Positions 9,072 through 17,280 are shown, counted from the first letter of the stretch. The stretch is 64,000 nt of DNA from CADEED01 sp963842515 (GCA_963842515.1 CAWJGO010000001.1:1116001-1180000), one strand, 5' to 3'. The notes: generated by a model not told the origin, from the letters alone. A program made the numbers and translations.

Positions 9072-9827
9072 ATGGACAAGAACAAGAAATCCTCACCAGC
9101 CGGCCTGCGCCATCGTCTGCCCGGCGCTCCGCAACGCGAGAAACATTTTCGGTGGCGAGGTACCGAAGTCTCACGCGTCGAGGGTCTCACCGACGCGGTA
9201 TTCGCATTTGCCGTCACGTTGCTGGTGGTGGCGCTCGAGGTGCCGCACACCTTCGAAGGCCTGATGGATGTGGTGCGTGGATTTCCCGCCTTTGTCATTT
9301 GCTTCACGCTGCTCATGACCTTCTGGAATGCTCACTACCGCTACCACCGCCGTTACGGCATCGAGAGCACGTTCACGCGCGTGATGACCATGGCCATCAT
9401 CGTGCTGGTGCTGTTTTCCGTCTATCCACTCAAGTATCTGTTCACTTTGGTCACCGTTCAACTGTTTGGGCTCGACATGCACAACGTCCCCCACCTGGAG
9501 AGTTTCCACCAGGTGCAGGTGCTGTACGTGATTTTCGGCCTGGGATTCGCGGGAGTGTGGGCGCTATACGCCGTGCTCTACGCCTATGCACTCGCCAGGC
9601 GCGAGCAACTGCAGCTGGACGCCACCGAGACAGTTCTGACGCGCGCTTCGCTGGGCGAGTACCTGATTCACATTGGTATGTGCGCGCTGTCGATCGTGCT
9701 GGCGCTGTCGATATCCAGCAGCTGGATTCCAGGGGCCATCTACGGGCTACTCGGGCCGCTGCAGGCACTGAACGGCTGGTGGTTCGGACGACGGGTGAAT
9801 GCGCTGGCGCCTGTTGCCGCGCCGTAG
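9072..9827 (+). CDS. TMEM175/DUF1211-family membrane protein
   Basis: The 251-residue product has the family signature around residue 38, RVEGLTDAVFAFAVTLLVVA, a variant of the RxxxFSDxVxAIAxT motif that lines the pore of TMEM175 potassium channels. About six hydrophobic helices follow, including FPAFVICFTLLMTFWNAHY and VMTMAIIVLVLFSVYPLKYL. Bacterial members form potassium-permeable channels; that role is inferred. The ATG at 9072 is chosen over an upstream in-frame ATG at 9036 because AGGGGG lies just before it. It is downstream of hrpB and convergent with the DUF2799 gene 12 bases away. Confidence 0.8.
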   Translation: MDKNKKSSPAGLRHRLPGAPQREKHFRWRGTEVSRVEGLTDAVFAFAVTLLVVALEVPHTFEGLMDVVRGFPAFVICFTLLMTFWNAHYRYHRRYGIESTFTRVMTMAIIVLVLFSVYPLKYLFTLVTVQLFGLDMHNVPHLESFHQVQVLYVIFGLGFAGVWALYAVLYAYALARREQLQLDATETVLTRASLGEYLIHIGMCALSIVLALSISSSWIPGAIYGLLGPLQALNGWWFGRRVNALAPVAAP

Positions 9828-9839
9828 TCAGTCGGGCTG

Positions 9840-10445
9840 CTAGAGATCCCGCGCGCGGTAGCGCGCCTCTTCGTACGCACGCTGCGCATCGATACGCTGC
9901 ACCGTGAGTACCCCCAGCCGGAACATCAGCGCATCGCGTTCCTTTTTGCCGAGCGGCTTGTCTGAGTCCTTGTCCGAGTCCTTGTCCTTATCCTTGCTCT
10001 TGTCCTTGTCACTATTCTCGAGGCGGGTGTTGATGTTGCGAATCTCGTTGTCGATGGAATCGAGCTGCCCGGCGAACCGGTGCACGTCGCGGCCCTTCTC
10101 GTAAGCATCCTGTAGACGGTCCTGGTCGAAGTTCCGGCAGATGCCGACTTCGAATCCGCTGCCACTTTCGCCGAACTGGTAGGCGCGATGCGGCACGCAG
10201 AAACGTTCCAACCCTCGTTCGCGCCCGTGCAGCCAGGCTCCCCGATCCGGAACCACGTTCACCTTGGCGCAGGCCGTGGAGTGCCGGATGAGATATTCCT
10301 CGGGCTGACCATCGGCTCCGTCGCGGATGCCGATGTCTTCCCAGTTGGCATTCATGCACTCGCTCTTGGAAAGGCTGGCGCAGCCGCCGAGACCGGACAG
10401 CACCGCGGCAGCTGCGAGAATCCTGGGCAGAGACCTGTTGTTCAT
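9840..10445 (-). CDS. DUF2799 lipoprotein with Lys/Asp-rich repeat
   Basis: The 201-residue product starts at the ATG 10445-10443 and has a lipoprotein signal with lipobox LGGC near residue 20. It is followed by CMNANWEDIGIRDGADGQPE and a GxxxG-rich Cys-containing region typical of DUF2799 proteins (function unknown). Near residues 150-168 there is a low-complexity run of alternating Lys and Asp (DKDKSKDKDKDSDKDSDK), encoded at about 9955-10015. The C-terminus is helical. It lies 65 bases downstream of phoX on the same strand and could be co-transcribed with it. Confidence 0.75.
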   Translation of the reverse strand: MNNRSLPRILAAAAVLSGLGGCASLSKSECMNANWEDIGIRDGADGQPEEYLIRHSTACAKVNVVPDRGAWLHGRERGLERFCVPHRAYQFGESGSGFEVGICRNFDQDRLQDAYEKGRDVHRFAGQLDSIDNEIRNINTRLENSDKDKSKDKDKDSDKDSDKPLGKKERDALMFRLGVLTVQRIDAQRAYEEARYRARDL

Positions 10446-10510
10446 GGCACGAACTCTAAGACAGCCGGATTGAATCCCACCTGAACGAACGTCACGTTCC
10501 GCTAACAAAG

Positions 10511-12508
10511 TCAAACCGGAGCGCCATCCTCGCGCTCGATGGCCAGCAGCGCGGCCCGCGCCGGCAGGCCGTTGCCGTCAGGCCAATGGCTGCGTGGTTT
10601 ATCCAGCGTACCGCCTTCGCCGGGATGCTGGATGGAAAGGAACAGCGTGCGGCCATCGGGAGTGAATTCGCAGCCGCAGACTTCGCAGCCGGTAGGCCCG
10701 CTGGCGAGCTGCTTGAGCAGGCCGCGCTGCGGTCCGCTGGTCTGCACCACGAAACAGCCGTTGTTCGGATAGCCGCGGTCGTCGGCATCGGTGACGATCC
10801 ACAATCTGCCTTGCGGATCGATGCCGAGATTGTCGGGGCAGTGGATGGGGCTCAATTCGGCGGCGTTGGGGTAGCCGCCGAAGTAGGTGTCGGTCGACGA
10901 CAAACTACCGGGCACGAGCTGTCGCGCGTCGACGATGTAGCGCCCCGCCGCAGGATCGCCGGCGAGCAGGAAAACGTTCCACTCGAATCGGGTCGCCGTC
11001 GCATCGTCACCGCCTTCGGCGATTTCGATGATGTGCCCGGACTTGTTCTCCGGCCGTGGATTCGCGGCGTCCACTCCTGTCTCGACGGTGCGTCCGGACC
11101 AGGCGTCGTTTTTGGCAACGCCACGGTCCTCGGACTTGGTGCACGGAATGTAGATGCGTCCGGTGATGGGACTCGGTTCGACGTCCTCGGGGCGGTCCAT
11201 GGGCGTGGCGCCTAACAAGTCCGCCGCGGCACGCACCTTGATGACCACATCGCCCTGGTTGGCAAAGCCGGCGCGCGAGTTGAGTGGACCGTTCTCGTCG
11301 TGCACGAGCGGCAGCCACTCGCCGGTGCCGTCCGCATCGAAGCGCGCGCAGTACAAGGTGCCATGATCGAGCAGGTCGCGATTGGCCGCCGGGTTCTTCG
11401 CATCGAAGCGATCGCGCGTGACGAACTTGTAGATGTACTCGAATTTCTCGTCATCACCCAGGTAGGAGACGGCGTGGCCGGTCTTGCCAATGATGGTATT
11501 GGCGCCCTCGTGCTGGAACCGGCCCAGCGAGGTGCGCTTGCGAGGCACCGACTTTGGATCGTGCGGATCGATCTCCACCATCCAACCGAAACGCAGCGCC
11601 TCGCGCGGTTCCACGCGCGCGTCGAAACGCGAATCCTGGGTGTCCCAACCGTAGAAACTATTTTCGCGCAGGCCGAAGCGCCGATAAGCGTCGAGCAACG
11701 CGGCATCCTTGCTCGACTCGCGCAGCGTGCGGCCGCCGGCGAAGTAGTCGTCGACGTTTTCCTCGGAAGTGAGGTACGTGCCCCAGGGAGTCTTGCCCGC
11801 GGAGCAATTGGCGAACGTGCCGAACACGCGTGTGCCGGTTGGATCCGCGTTGGTGCGCATGAGCTCATGTCCGCGCGCGGGACCGTGGATGTCCATGGGT
11901 GTGCGCGCGGTGATGCGGCGATTCTCGCGCGCGCCAAGCTCGCGCTGCCAGCCCTGCGCATCGCGATGAATCTGCATCACCGTGACCCCGAGCGTGGCCT
12001 GCAGGAATGCGACGGCATGCGGATGTTTGTCGAGCCACGCGGTGCGGGCGTCGAGCTTCATGCCGGCACCGCGATGCCCGGGCCAGATGAGCTCGGCATT
12101 CGTGTATTCATGGTTCACGCAGACCAGGCCGCGCGCCGCACGGCCCGAGACTTGCGAGAAAAACGCCACCGCATCGGCGTTCGTACCAAACTGACGGTCC
12201 TGCGCTGACGCGGCGTCGGCGTCGAGCCAATCGTCGGCGGCGAGGCGCCGCGTGTCGAAGTCACGCGTACCGGTTACGAGGCTGTCACCCCAGCGAGCGA
12301 TGAGGTTGTAACGATAGCCATCCGCGATCACGAAAGCGTCGCGGTGCTGCGGCGGAATGCTGGTGAAGGCGGGAGCTGCCGCACGGGAAACGCCTGGTGT
12401 CGGAATCTGCGCACAGGCAGCGAGTCCGACGGTGGCGGCGGCGCTCGTGATGACGGTGCGGCGCGAAAGGCGGGCCGCGAGCACGGCATCAAAGGCAGGT
12501 GTGTTCAT
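10511..12508 (-). CDS. phoX: PhoX-family (DUF839) alkaline phosphatase, Tat-exported
   Basis: The 665-residue product opens with a Tat signal (RLSRRTVITSAAATVGLAAC, also ending in a possible lipobox Cys). The body has DUF839/PhoX features: CVNHEYTNAELIWPG, a TPWGTYLTSEENVDDYF segment, EIDPHDPKSVPRKRTSLGRF followed by HEGANT, VSYLGDDEKFEYIYKFV, CDNLGIDPQGRLWI-like C-terminal blocks and GCEVCGCEFTPDGRTLFLSI. PhoX enzymes are iron/calcium-dependent periplasmic phosphatases. The start at 12508 is preferred to an upstream ATG because it places the Tat signal near the N-terminus. It diverges from the thioredoxin gene, with 56 bases between. Confidence 0.82.
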   Translation of the reverse strand: MNTPAFDAVLAARLSRRTVITSAAATVGLAACAQIPTPGVSRAAAPAFTSIPPQHRDAFVIADGYRYNLIARWGDSLVTGTRDFDTRRLAADDWLDADAASAQDRQFGTNADAVAFFSQVSGRAARGLVCVNHEYTNAELIWPGHRGAGMKLDARTAWLDKHPHAVAFLQATLGVTVMQIHRDAQGWQRELGARENRRITARTPMDIHGPARGHELMRTNADPTGTRVFGTFANCSAGKTPWGTYLTSEENVDDYFAGGRTLRESSKDAALLDAYRRFGLRENSFYGWDTQDSRFDARVEPREALRFGWMVEIDPHDPKSVPRKRTSLGRFQHEGANTIIGKTGHAVSYLGDDEKFEYIYKFVTRDRFDAKNPAANRDLLDHGTLYCARFDADGTGEWLPLVHDENGPLNSRAGFANQGDVVIKVRAAADLLGATPMDRPEDVEPSPITGRIYIPCTKSEDRGVAKNDAWSGRTVETGVDAANPRPENKSGHIIEIAEGGDDATATRFEWNVFLLAGDPAAGRYIVDARQLVPGSLSSTDTYFGGYPNAAELSPIHCPDNLGIDPQGRLWIVTDADDRGYPNNGCFVVQTSGPQRGLLKQLASGPTGCEVCGCEFTPDGRTLFLSIQHPGEGGTLDKPRSHWPDGNGLPARAALLAIEREDGAPV

Positions 12509-12564
12509 GGCTGCGCATGCTAACGTGGCCACCTTTAGCCGACCAGCGCGAGGGTCACTGCTCA

Positions 12565-14193
12565 ATGAATTGCCGCACAGCGTTCCATCGAGCCGCTGCG
12601 ATGGTCATGCTTTCGTTTTCAGCCTGCCTGCTCGGCGCCTGCGCGCGCGAGGAGCCCGCGGCCGCGCCGTCCGTCACTCCCGAGACTGCCGTCAAACCCG
12701 AGCTCGCCAGTGTGCATGCCGATGCACCAGGTATCGCCTGGTTCGAAGGATCGGTCGATGAGGCTTTCGCCTCGGCGAAGGCGACTAACAAGCCGGTACT
12801 GCTCTACTGGGGCGCGCAATGGTGCCCGCCCTGCAAGCAGCTTAAGTCGGCGGTGTTCAATCGTCCGGACTTCATCGAGAAGTCGAAGCTGTTCGTCGCG
12901 GTCTACCTGGATGGCGACCTGCCGGACGCGCAGAAATATGGCGACGAGTTTCGCGTCACGGGTTATCCCACCGTAGTCGTGCTCAAGCCCGATCGCACGG
13001 AGATCACGCGCATCGCGGGCAACATGGATCTGTCGCTGTACGCCGCTGTGCTCGACAACGTGCTTGGCGATGTGCGGCCGGTCAAGGACGTCATCGAGCT
13101 CGCAGTGAAAGGCGAGGCGCCGCTGGCCGCAGACGATTGCCGCCGGCTCGCGTATCACGCTTTCGGCCTCGAGGATGATGGCGTGTTCCCCGCGGCGAGG
13201 CTGCAGACCGCATTCGAAAACGCCGCTCGCACCTGCCCGGCGGACCTGGCAAAGGAACGTGCCCGCCTGCACATCCGCGCCGCGGAGCAGGCCGTCACCC
13301 GGCAGAAGGATGCGATCACCAGCGGCGGCAAGGCTGACAAAGCGCTCACCGTCGCCATCGTGCGAGTCAACGAGATCCTGTCGAACAAGCAACTTGCGTT
13401 GGCCAACGCCGACGCGCTGCGCGGATTACGCGGCGAATTCTTTCGCGCCGCCCGGCAGACGCTGCCGCAACTCGCGCCCACGCTGCGTGAACGCTGGATG
13501 GCCATCGCCGACGCGGCCACTGCCAACCCGGATTTCGCACCGGCTGATCAGCTGGCCGCGCAGCTCATGAAGATCACCGCCGCGAAGGCGTACGCCACCG
13601 ATACGAAGGTGCCCACCGATGTGCGCAGCGTCGCGCTGGCGACCGCCGACAGGATGCTCGCGGTCAAGCAGGAGCCATACGTGCGCGCCGGCGTGGTCAA
13701 CTCGGCGATCAATGTCTACATCGCGCTGGACGAATGGCCGCGTGCCCGCGACCTGCTGACCCTCGAGGCCACCACCTCGAACACACCACACTACTACATC
13801 GGCGATCTCGCCGACGTCGAGGAGCACCTCGGCAACAAGCAGCGCAGCGTGGAGTTGTTAGCCGAAGCCTACGCCAAGGCGAAGGGTCCCGCGTCGCGCT
13901 TCCAATGGGGTTATCAATATCTCGATGGCCTGCTGCGCCTCACGCCGGACGATCTCGCGACCATCGAAAAAGTTGGGTTGCAGGTGATCGGCGAGCTGGA
14001 CGGACCAAATCGCATTCACCGCCGCACGCTGTCGCGCCTCACCAAGCTCGATCAGAAGCTGCGCGAGTGGAACACCTCGAGTGCGCGCGATGCCGTGGCG
14101 GTGAAGCTGCGCAATCAAGTGGCGCAGACCTGCACCAAGTCGGCCGACGATGCGGTGACGGATGCCGGCTGCCGGGCATTCCGATCCGCGTGA
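12565..14193 (+). CDS. thioredoxin-fold lipoprotein with helical C-terminal region
   Basis: The 542-residue product has a lipoprotein signal with LLGAC near residue 24, then a thioredoxin domain at about residues 50-170 with active site WCPPC (Cys87/Cys90) and the cis-Pro motif TGYPTVVVLKPD. From about residue 185 to the end it is alpha-helical and alanine-rich, resembling TPR-like repeats (for example NVYIALDEWPRARDLLTLEA). Periplasmic disulfide exchange is the likely activity; the partner is unknown. The stop is 17 bases from the convergent ribbon-helix-helix gene. Confidence 0.8.
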   Translation: MNCRTAFHRAAAMVMLSFSACLLGACAREEPAAAPSVTPETAVKPELASVHADAPGIAWFEGSVDEAFASAKATNKPVLLYWGAQWCPPCKQLKSAVFNRPDFIEKSKLFVAVYLDGDLPDAQKYGDEFRVTGYPTVVVLKPDRTEITRIAGNMDLSLYAAVLDNVLGDVRPVKDVIELAVKGEAPLAADDCRRLAYHAFGLEDDGVFPAARLQTAFENAARTCPADLAKERARLHIRAAEQAVTRQKDAITSGGKADKALTVAIVRVNEILSNKQLALANADALRGLRGEFFRAARQTLPQLAPTLRERWMAIADAATANPDFAPADQLAAQLMKITAAKAYATDTKVPTDVRSVALATADRMLAVKQEPYVRAGVVNSAINVYIALDEWPRARDLLTLEATTSNTPHYYIGDLADVEEHLGNKQRSVELLAEAYAKAKGPASRFQWGYQYLDGLLRLTPDDLATIEKVGLQVIGELDGPNRIHRRTLSRLTKLDQKLREWNTSSARDAVAVKLRNQVAQTCTKSADDAVTDAGCRAFRSA

Positions 14194-14210
14194 TCCCGCG
14201 CGCGGACTGA

Positions 14211-14414
14211 CTACTCGTCGCGCCGCGGCCGGCGCGCGTTGGTGCGCGAGGCGGTGCGGACCTCACGGCCGCGTTTGGCCAGCGCTTCGCGCAGCAGCCA
14301 TTCGATCTGACCATTGACGCTGCGCAGTTCCTGAGCCGCTAACGCCTCGATCGCGGCGGCAACCGCCGGATCGAGGCGCAGCAGGAACGCTTTTCTTGGT
14401 GGCGGCTCGCTCAA
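14211..14414 (-). CDS. Arc/HicB-like ribbon-helix-helix protein
   Basis: A 67-residue protein, MSEPPPRKAFLLRLDPAVAA followed by AIEALAAQELRSVNGQIEWLLREALAKRG. This is an Arc-type beta-strand/helix/helix DNA-binding domain (FLLRLDP strand, SVNGQIEWLL helix) with a basic tail. It is encoded 12 bases downstream of the SPFH gene on the same strand. The SPFH/RHH pair is a recurrent arrangement and the RHH protein may bind an operator of the pair. No toxin partner is present, so a toxin-antitoxin role is not supported. Confidence 0.75.
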   Translation of the reverse strand: MSEPPPRKAFLLRLDPAVAAAIEALAAQELRSVNGQIEWLLREALAKRGREVRTASRTNARRPRRDE

Positions 14415-14426
14415 GACGCCACCGCC

Positions 14427-15293
14427 TTACTGGTACAACGAACCGGCATTGATCACCGGCTGCGCCTCGGACTCGGCACACAACACGACCAACAGGTTGG
14501 ACACCATCGCCGCGCGGCGCTCCGTGTCGAGCTCCACCACGCCACGTTCGGTGAGCCCCTTGAGGGCCATCTCCACCATGCTCACCGCGCCGAGCACGAT
14601 TTGCTTGCGCGCGCCGATCACGGCTTCGGCCTGCTGGCGTCGCAGCATGGCACCGGCTATTTCCGGCGCATAGGCGAGGTGCGTGAGCCGCGCGTCTTCG
14701 ACATGCAGCCCGGCCTTCTCGAAGCGTTCCTGCAGCTCACGCTTGAGGCGCACGACAATTTCATCGCCACCGCCACGAATGGTGAGCTCGGCCTGATCGT
14801 CGTCATGCGCATCGTAGGAGTATTCGTTGGCCAGGTGGCGAACCGCCGCTTCGGCCTGTACGGGCACATATTGCTCGTAGTGGTCGATGTCGAGCACCGC
14901 GCGCGCGGTGTCCTTCACCTTCCACACCACAGCGGCCGCGATCTCGATCGGGTTGCCGCGCTTGTCATTCACTTTGAGCTTTTCGCTGTTGAAGTTGCGC
15001 AGGCGCAGACTCACCCTTTTCTTGTTGAGGAACGGATTCGCCCAGCGCAGACCGGTCGAATAGTCCGTTCCGCGATAGGCGCCGAACAGCATCATCAAGG
15101 CCGACTGGTTCGGCTGCAGGATGTAAATGCCTTTGATCAGGAAGAGGAAGGTCAACACGCAGACGACGATCTTGATGGGCGGGAACGGGCCGCCGATGGG
15201 TATCGCCACCAACGCGAGAATCGCGATGATCAACGGGACGTAGCCGTTGAAACTCTTGAAGTCGACTTCCTGTGTGCCACCGGGCATGTTCAT
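14427..15293 (-). CDS. SPFH/band-7 domain membrane protein
   Basis: The 288-residue product begins at 15293 (GGGAG ribosome site 6 bases upstream). An in-frame ATG at 15356 lies upstream of the predicted promoter -10 and is rejected. Two adjacent TM segments (VPLIIAILALVAIPIGG and IKIVVCVLTFLFLIKGIYIL) precede the SPFH domain (ILQPNQSALMMLFGAYRGTD through the Ala/Glu-rich helix RRQQAEAVIGARKQIVLGAV). SPFH proteins form large oligomeric membrane scaffolds, often tied to envelope stress. The operon continues with the ribbon-helix-helix gene. Confidence 0.85.
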   Translation of the reverse strand: MNMPGGTQEVDFKSFNGYVPLIIAILALVAIPIGGPFPPIKIVVCVLTFLFLIKGIYILQPNQSALMMLFGAYRGTDYSTGLRWANPFLNKKRVSLRLRNFNSEKLKVNDKRGNPIEIAAAVVWKVKDTARAVLDIDHYEQYVPVQAEAAVRHLANEYSYDAHDDDQAELTIRGGGDEIVVRLKRELQERFEKAGLHVEDARLTHLAYAPEIAGAMLRRQQAEAVIGARKQIVLGAVSMVEMALKGLTERGVVELDTERRAAMVSNLLVVLCAESEAQPVINAGSLYQ

Positions 15294-15331
15294 TTGCTTC
15301 TCCCAATCGTGAATTGACTCGAACCGGTGTG

Positions 15332-15360
15332 ATACTAGAGTGATATCACTTTGCATTCAA
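15332..15360 (-). promoter_or_regulatory. SPFH operon promoter with palindromic operator in the spacer
   Basis: On the minus strand TTGAAT (15360-15355) is followed after exactly 17 bp by TAGTAT (15337-15332), a good sigma-70 promoter 39 bp upstream of the SPFH ATG. The spacer holds the perfect 12-bp palindrome AGTGATATCACT (15339-15350), placed so that a bound protein would block RNA polymerase. A partial second GTGATA lies at 15329-15334. The regulator is not identified; the ribbon-helix-helix protein of the operon is one candidate. Confidence 0.6.
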
Positions 15361-15381
15361 GCCGGAATTGACCTTCCGCTG

Positions 15382-15387
15382 TACAAT
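15382..15387 (+). promoter_or_regulatory. candidate -10 box of the tRNA-Ile2 gene
   Basis: TACAAT sits 12 bases before the first tRNA nucleotide and is followed by a GC-rich discriminator (CGCGGCC), as in many stable-RNA promoters. No good -35 is seen at 16-18 bp spacing, since TTGACC at 15368 is too close. The assignment is therefore tentative. Confidence 0.4.
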
Positions 15388-15398
15388 CGCGGCCGGTT

Positions 15399-15721
15399 GG
15401 GCCTGTAGCACAGCGGTTAGTGCAGGGGACTCATCTATATATAGGTGCCTGCGCGCGGTAACGCGCGCAGTGGACGGGATGAATTCAGGGAAACCTTCGC
15501 GTGACCGTCACGCATGGCAATCCTGAGCCAAGCCCGCGCGGCAGCGCGGGACGGTGCAGAGACTACCTGAGGGCTCGTAGCGCCCTTGATGACAGGCTAG
15601 AGCGTCCCGCACCCCACCGGGTAGTTAGTGCCCGAGGGTGAAGAGATAGTCCACGCGGGGCGGAAACGCTTCGGTAACGTGAATCCCTTGGTCCTTGGTT
15701 CGAATCCAAGCAGGCCCACCA
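15399..15721 (+). tRNA. ileX: tRNA-Ile2(CAU) interrupted by a group I intron
   Basis: The two exons are 15399-15434 and 15682-15721. Acceptor stem GGGCCTG (15399-15405) pairs with CAGGCCC (15711-15717), followed by discriminator A and an encoded CCA (15719-15721). The D stem is GCAC/GTGC, the anticodon stem GGGGA (15425-15429) pairs with TCCCT (15684-15688) and the T arm is CTTGG-TTCGAAT-CCAAG. The spliced anticodon loop is CTCATAA with anticodon CAT, the context of the lysidine-modified minor tRNA-Ile2 (as in E. coli ileX), not initiator or elongator Met. The intron follows the anticodon T, at the same position as in Azoarcus tRNA-Ile(CAU). Confidence 0.93.
15435..15681 (+). ncRNA. group I self-splicing intron (IC3-like), 247 nt, no ORF
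   Basis: The 5' exon ends in T and the intron ends in G. P1 is CATCTA-TATA-TAGGTG (15432-15447) with the U·G wobble at the splice site and guide GTG. P2 is a 9-bp hairpin (15449-15470) closed by a GTAA tetraloop. P3 pairs CGGGATG (15475-15481) with CGTCCCG (15603-15609). P4 pairs TCAGG (15485-15489) with CCTGA (15522-15526). P6a is CCCGCGC/GCGCGGG (15533-15550). P7 pairs GACTA (15561-15565) with TAGTC (15647-15651). P8 lies at 15615-15640 and P9 is GCG-GAAA-CGC. The Q, R and S blocks (AATCCTGAGCC, GTGCAGAGACTA, AAGAGATAGTCC) match group I consensus. An extra hairpin occupies 15566-15602. No homing endonuclease is encoded. Confidence 0.92.
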
Positions 15722-15765
15722 ACCAGGTTTTGTGGCGATCGGCGTTACCTGCGGGGGATGCTCGA

Positions 15766-16671
15766 ATGAACAAGTCTCGCCGACGAGCAATTGGGTCGCT
15801 CGCCGCCCTCGCGATCGCGCCACTCGGCGCGACGCGAGCTACGACAAAGACCGGCTTCTCGCTCAAGTGCTTCGCGACCGACTGGGGCAACCAGGCGCCT
15901 TACGATGTGTTCTGCGCCAAGGCCAAGGCAGCGGGTTTCGACGGCGTGGAGACGTGGGTTTCGCTCGATGCGGCCAAACAGGCGGCGACCGTCGCGACCA
16001 TCCGTCGACACGGGCTCGACGTGGGCATGCTGATCGGGGGCAGCGAGCCCGATGCCACCGCGCATCTCGCCACGTTCGCCACCCAACTACCGGTCGCACT
16101 GAAGTCGAAGCCGGCGTACGTCAACTGCCACACCGGGCGCGATTGGTTCGACGCGGCGCAAAACCAGCGCTTCTTCGATCTCACGCACGAAGCGGCACGA
16201 CGCAGCGGCATACCGATCCACCACGAGACTCATCGCTCCCGCGCCCTGTACTCCGCCTCGGTGGCCAAGGAGTATCTGCGCCGCGACCCGGCACTGCGCC
16301 TTACCTTCGACGTTTCACACTGGTGCGTCGTCAGCGAGAGCCTGCTGGCGGATCAGGCCGACGCCGTCGACCTGGCGATTTCGCGCAGCGACCACATCCA
16401 CGCCCGCGTCGGGCAATCGCAAGCTCCGCAGGTGGGCGATCCGCGCGCGCCCGAATGGGCCCAGGCGTTGAATGCACACCTGGCCTGGTGGGACCGGATC
16501 GTGCAGCTCAAGCGGGCGGCGGGCGCGCCGCTCACGATGCTCAGTGAATTCGGTCCCGTGCCGTACATGCCTGGGCTGCCGTATACCCGCGAGCCGGTGG
16601 CGGACGCGTGGCAGATCAACGTTTGGATGATGCAGTTGTTCCGCAAGCGATACGCCAAACACTATCTATAA
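15766..16671 (+). CDS. exported sugar-phosphate isomerase/epimerase-like TIM-barrel protein
   Basis: The 301-residue product begins at 15766, 7 bases after GGGGGA. A twin-arginine-like leader (NKSRRRAIGSLAALAIAPLG) is followed by an AP-endonuclease-2-type TIM barrel: KAKAAGFDGVETWV, IPIHHETHRSRALYS, LRLTFDVSHWCVV, DHIHARVGQSQAPQVGDPRA and a late LSEFGPVPYMPG. The spaced Glu, Asp, His and Glu residues fit the metal site of xylose-isomerase-like epimerases. The substrate is unknown. It lies directly downstream of the tRNA. Confidence 0.8.
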   Translation: MNKSRRRAIGSLAALAIAPLGATRATTKTGFSLKCFATDWGNQAPYDVFCAKAKAAGFDGVETWVSLDAAKQAATVATIRRHGLDVGMLIGGSEPDATAHLATFATQLPVALKSKPAYVNCHTGRDWFDAAQNQRFFDLTHEAARRSGIPIHHETHRSRALYSASVAKEYLRRDPALRLTFDVSHWCVVSESLLADQADAVDLAISRSDHIHARVGQSQAPQVGDPRAPEWAQALNAHLAWWDRIVQLKRAAGAPLTMLSEFGPVPYMPGLPYTREPVADAWQINVWMMQLFRKRYAKHYL

Positions 16672-16695
16672 ACGCACTCTGCAAGATCGCAAGTG

Positions 16696-17280
16696 ATGAA
16701 GTTGGAATCACCCAAGGCGCTTCCCGCGCGACCGAGTCAACGACCGTTCCGCGCGCGATCGGACCGCGATCTGACGATGGCGTTCGAGTCCGCCCTGGCC
16801 GCCGGTGACGGAGAGGCTGGCGCACACTGCATCCACGAACGCTGGATGCGTGGCCACTTCGCCGCGCACATCGAGGCCGCGCTGGATCTGCTATGGCAAC
16901 GTGCGGGTGTCTCGGTCCCGGAATGGCTGCCGATGTGTTACGTCAGCTGGTTACCCACCGCCTACGAAGTCGCCGCGCGCTTCACCACCAAGGGCCGCGG
17001 ACGTTCGAATGTCTACCTCATCCTGCTGGACTTTGCCGATCGACGCGGCGATGACCACGGCGTGTATGTCGGCATGAGTCGTTACTCTCCATCCCAGCGC
17101 TTCGATCAACACAAGCAGGGAATCCGCGCCGCCGGCAGCGTGCTGAAGCGCGGCATCGAAGTGCTCACGGGTCCGACGCTGCACCTTCAACACGTCAAGC
17201 GCAGCGAGGCGGCGCGCATTGAATCGGAGCTGGCTGGCGCGCTCGCGGATGCCGGCATTCGCGTCGAAGGGGGCCACTGA
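16696..17280 (+). CDS. GIY-YIG-like domain protein (tentative)
   Basis: The 194-residue product has an unassigned N-terminal helical part. From about residue 100 it has VYLILLDFADRRGDDHGVYV followed by GMSRYSPSQRFDQHKQGIRA and a conserved-type Glu near EAARIESELA. The VY...GVYVGMS...RF..H..G..A spacing resembles the GIY-YIG nuclease fold, but the family is not certain. A GTG at 16693 or the Met near 16777 are alternative starts; no strong ribosome site is seen. It has no clear link to its neighbours. Confidence 0.5.
   Translation: MKLESPKALPARPSQRPFRARSDRDLTMAFESALAAGDGEAGAHCIHERWMRGHFAAHIEAALDLLWQRAGVSVPEWLPMCYVSWLPTAYEVAARFTTKGRGRSNVYLILLDFADRRGDDHGVYVGMSRYSPSQRFDQHKQGIRAAGSVLKRGIEVLTGPTLHLQHVKRSEAARIESELAGALADAGIRVEGGH

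Noticed and set aside
9955..10020. Short tandem repeat resembling a CRISPR or VNTR
   Set aside because: It is an in-frame Lys/Asp-rich coding stretch of the DUF2799 lipoprotein with irregular units and no spacers.
14211..14414. HicB-like antitoxin of a toxin-antitoxin pair
   Set aside because: No toxin-sized partner lies beside it; the neighbour is an SPFH gene, a known pairing.
15399..15721. Degraded tRNA with an insertion or mobile element instead of an intron
   Set aside because: Both exons pair perfectly and the insert has all conserved group I elements with correct splice-site bases.
15628..15765. Longer start for the epimerase-like gene, beginning inside the intron and tRNA
   Set aside because: It would translate tRNA sequence; a good ribosome site and leader peptide start at 15766.
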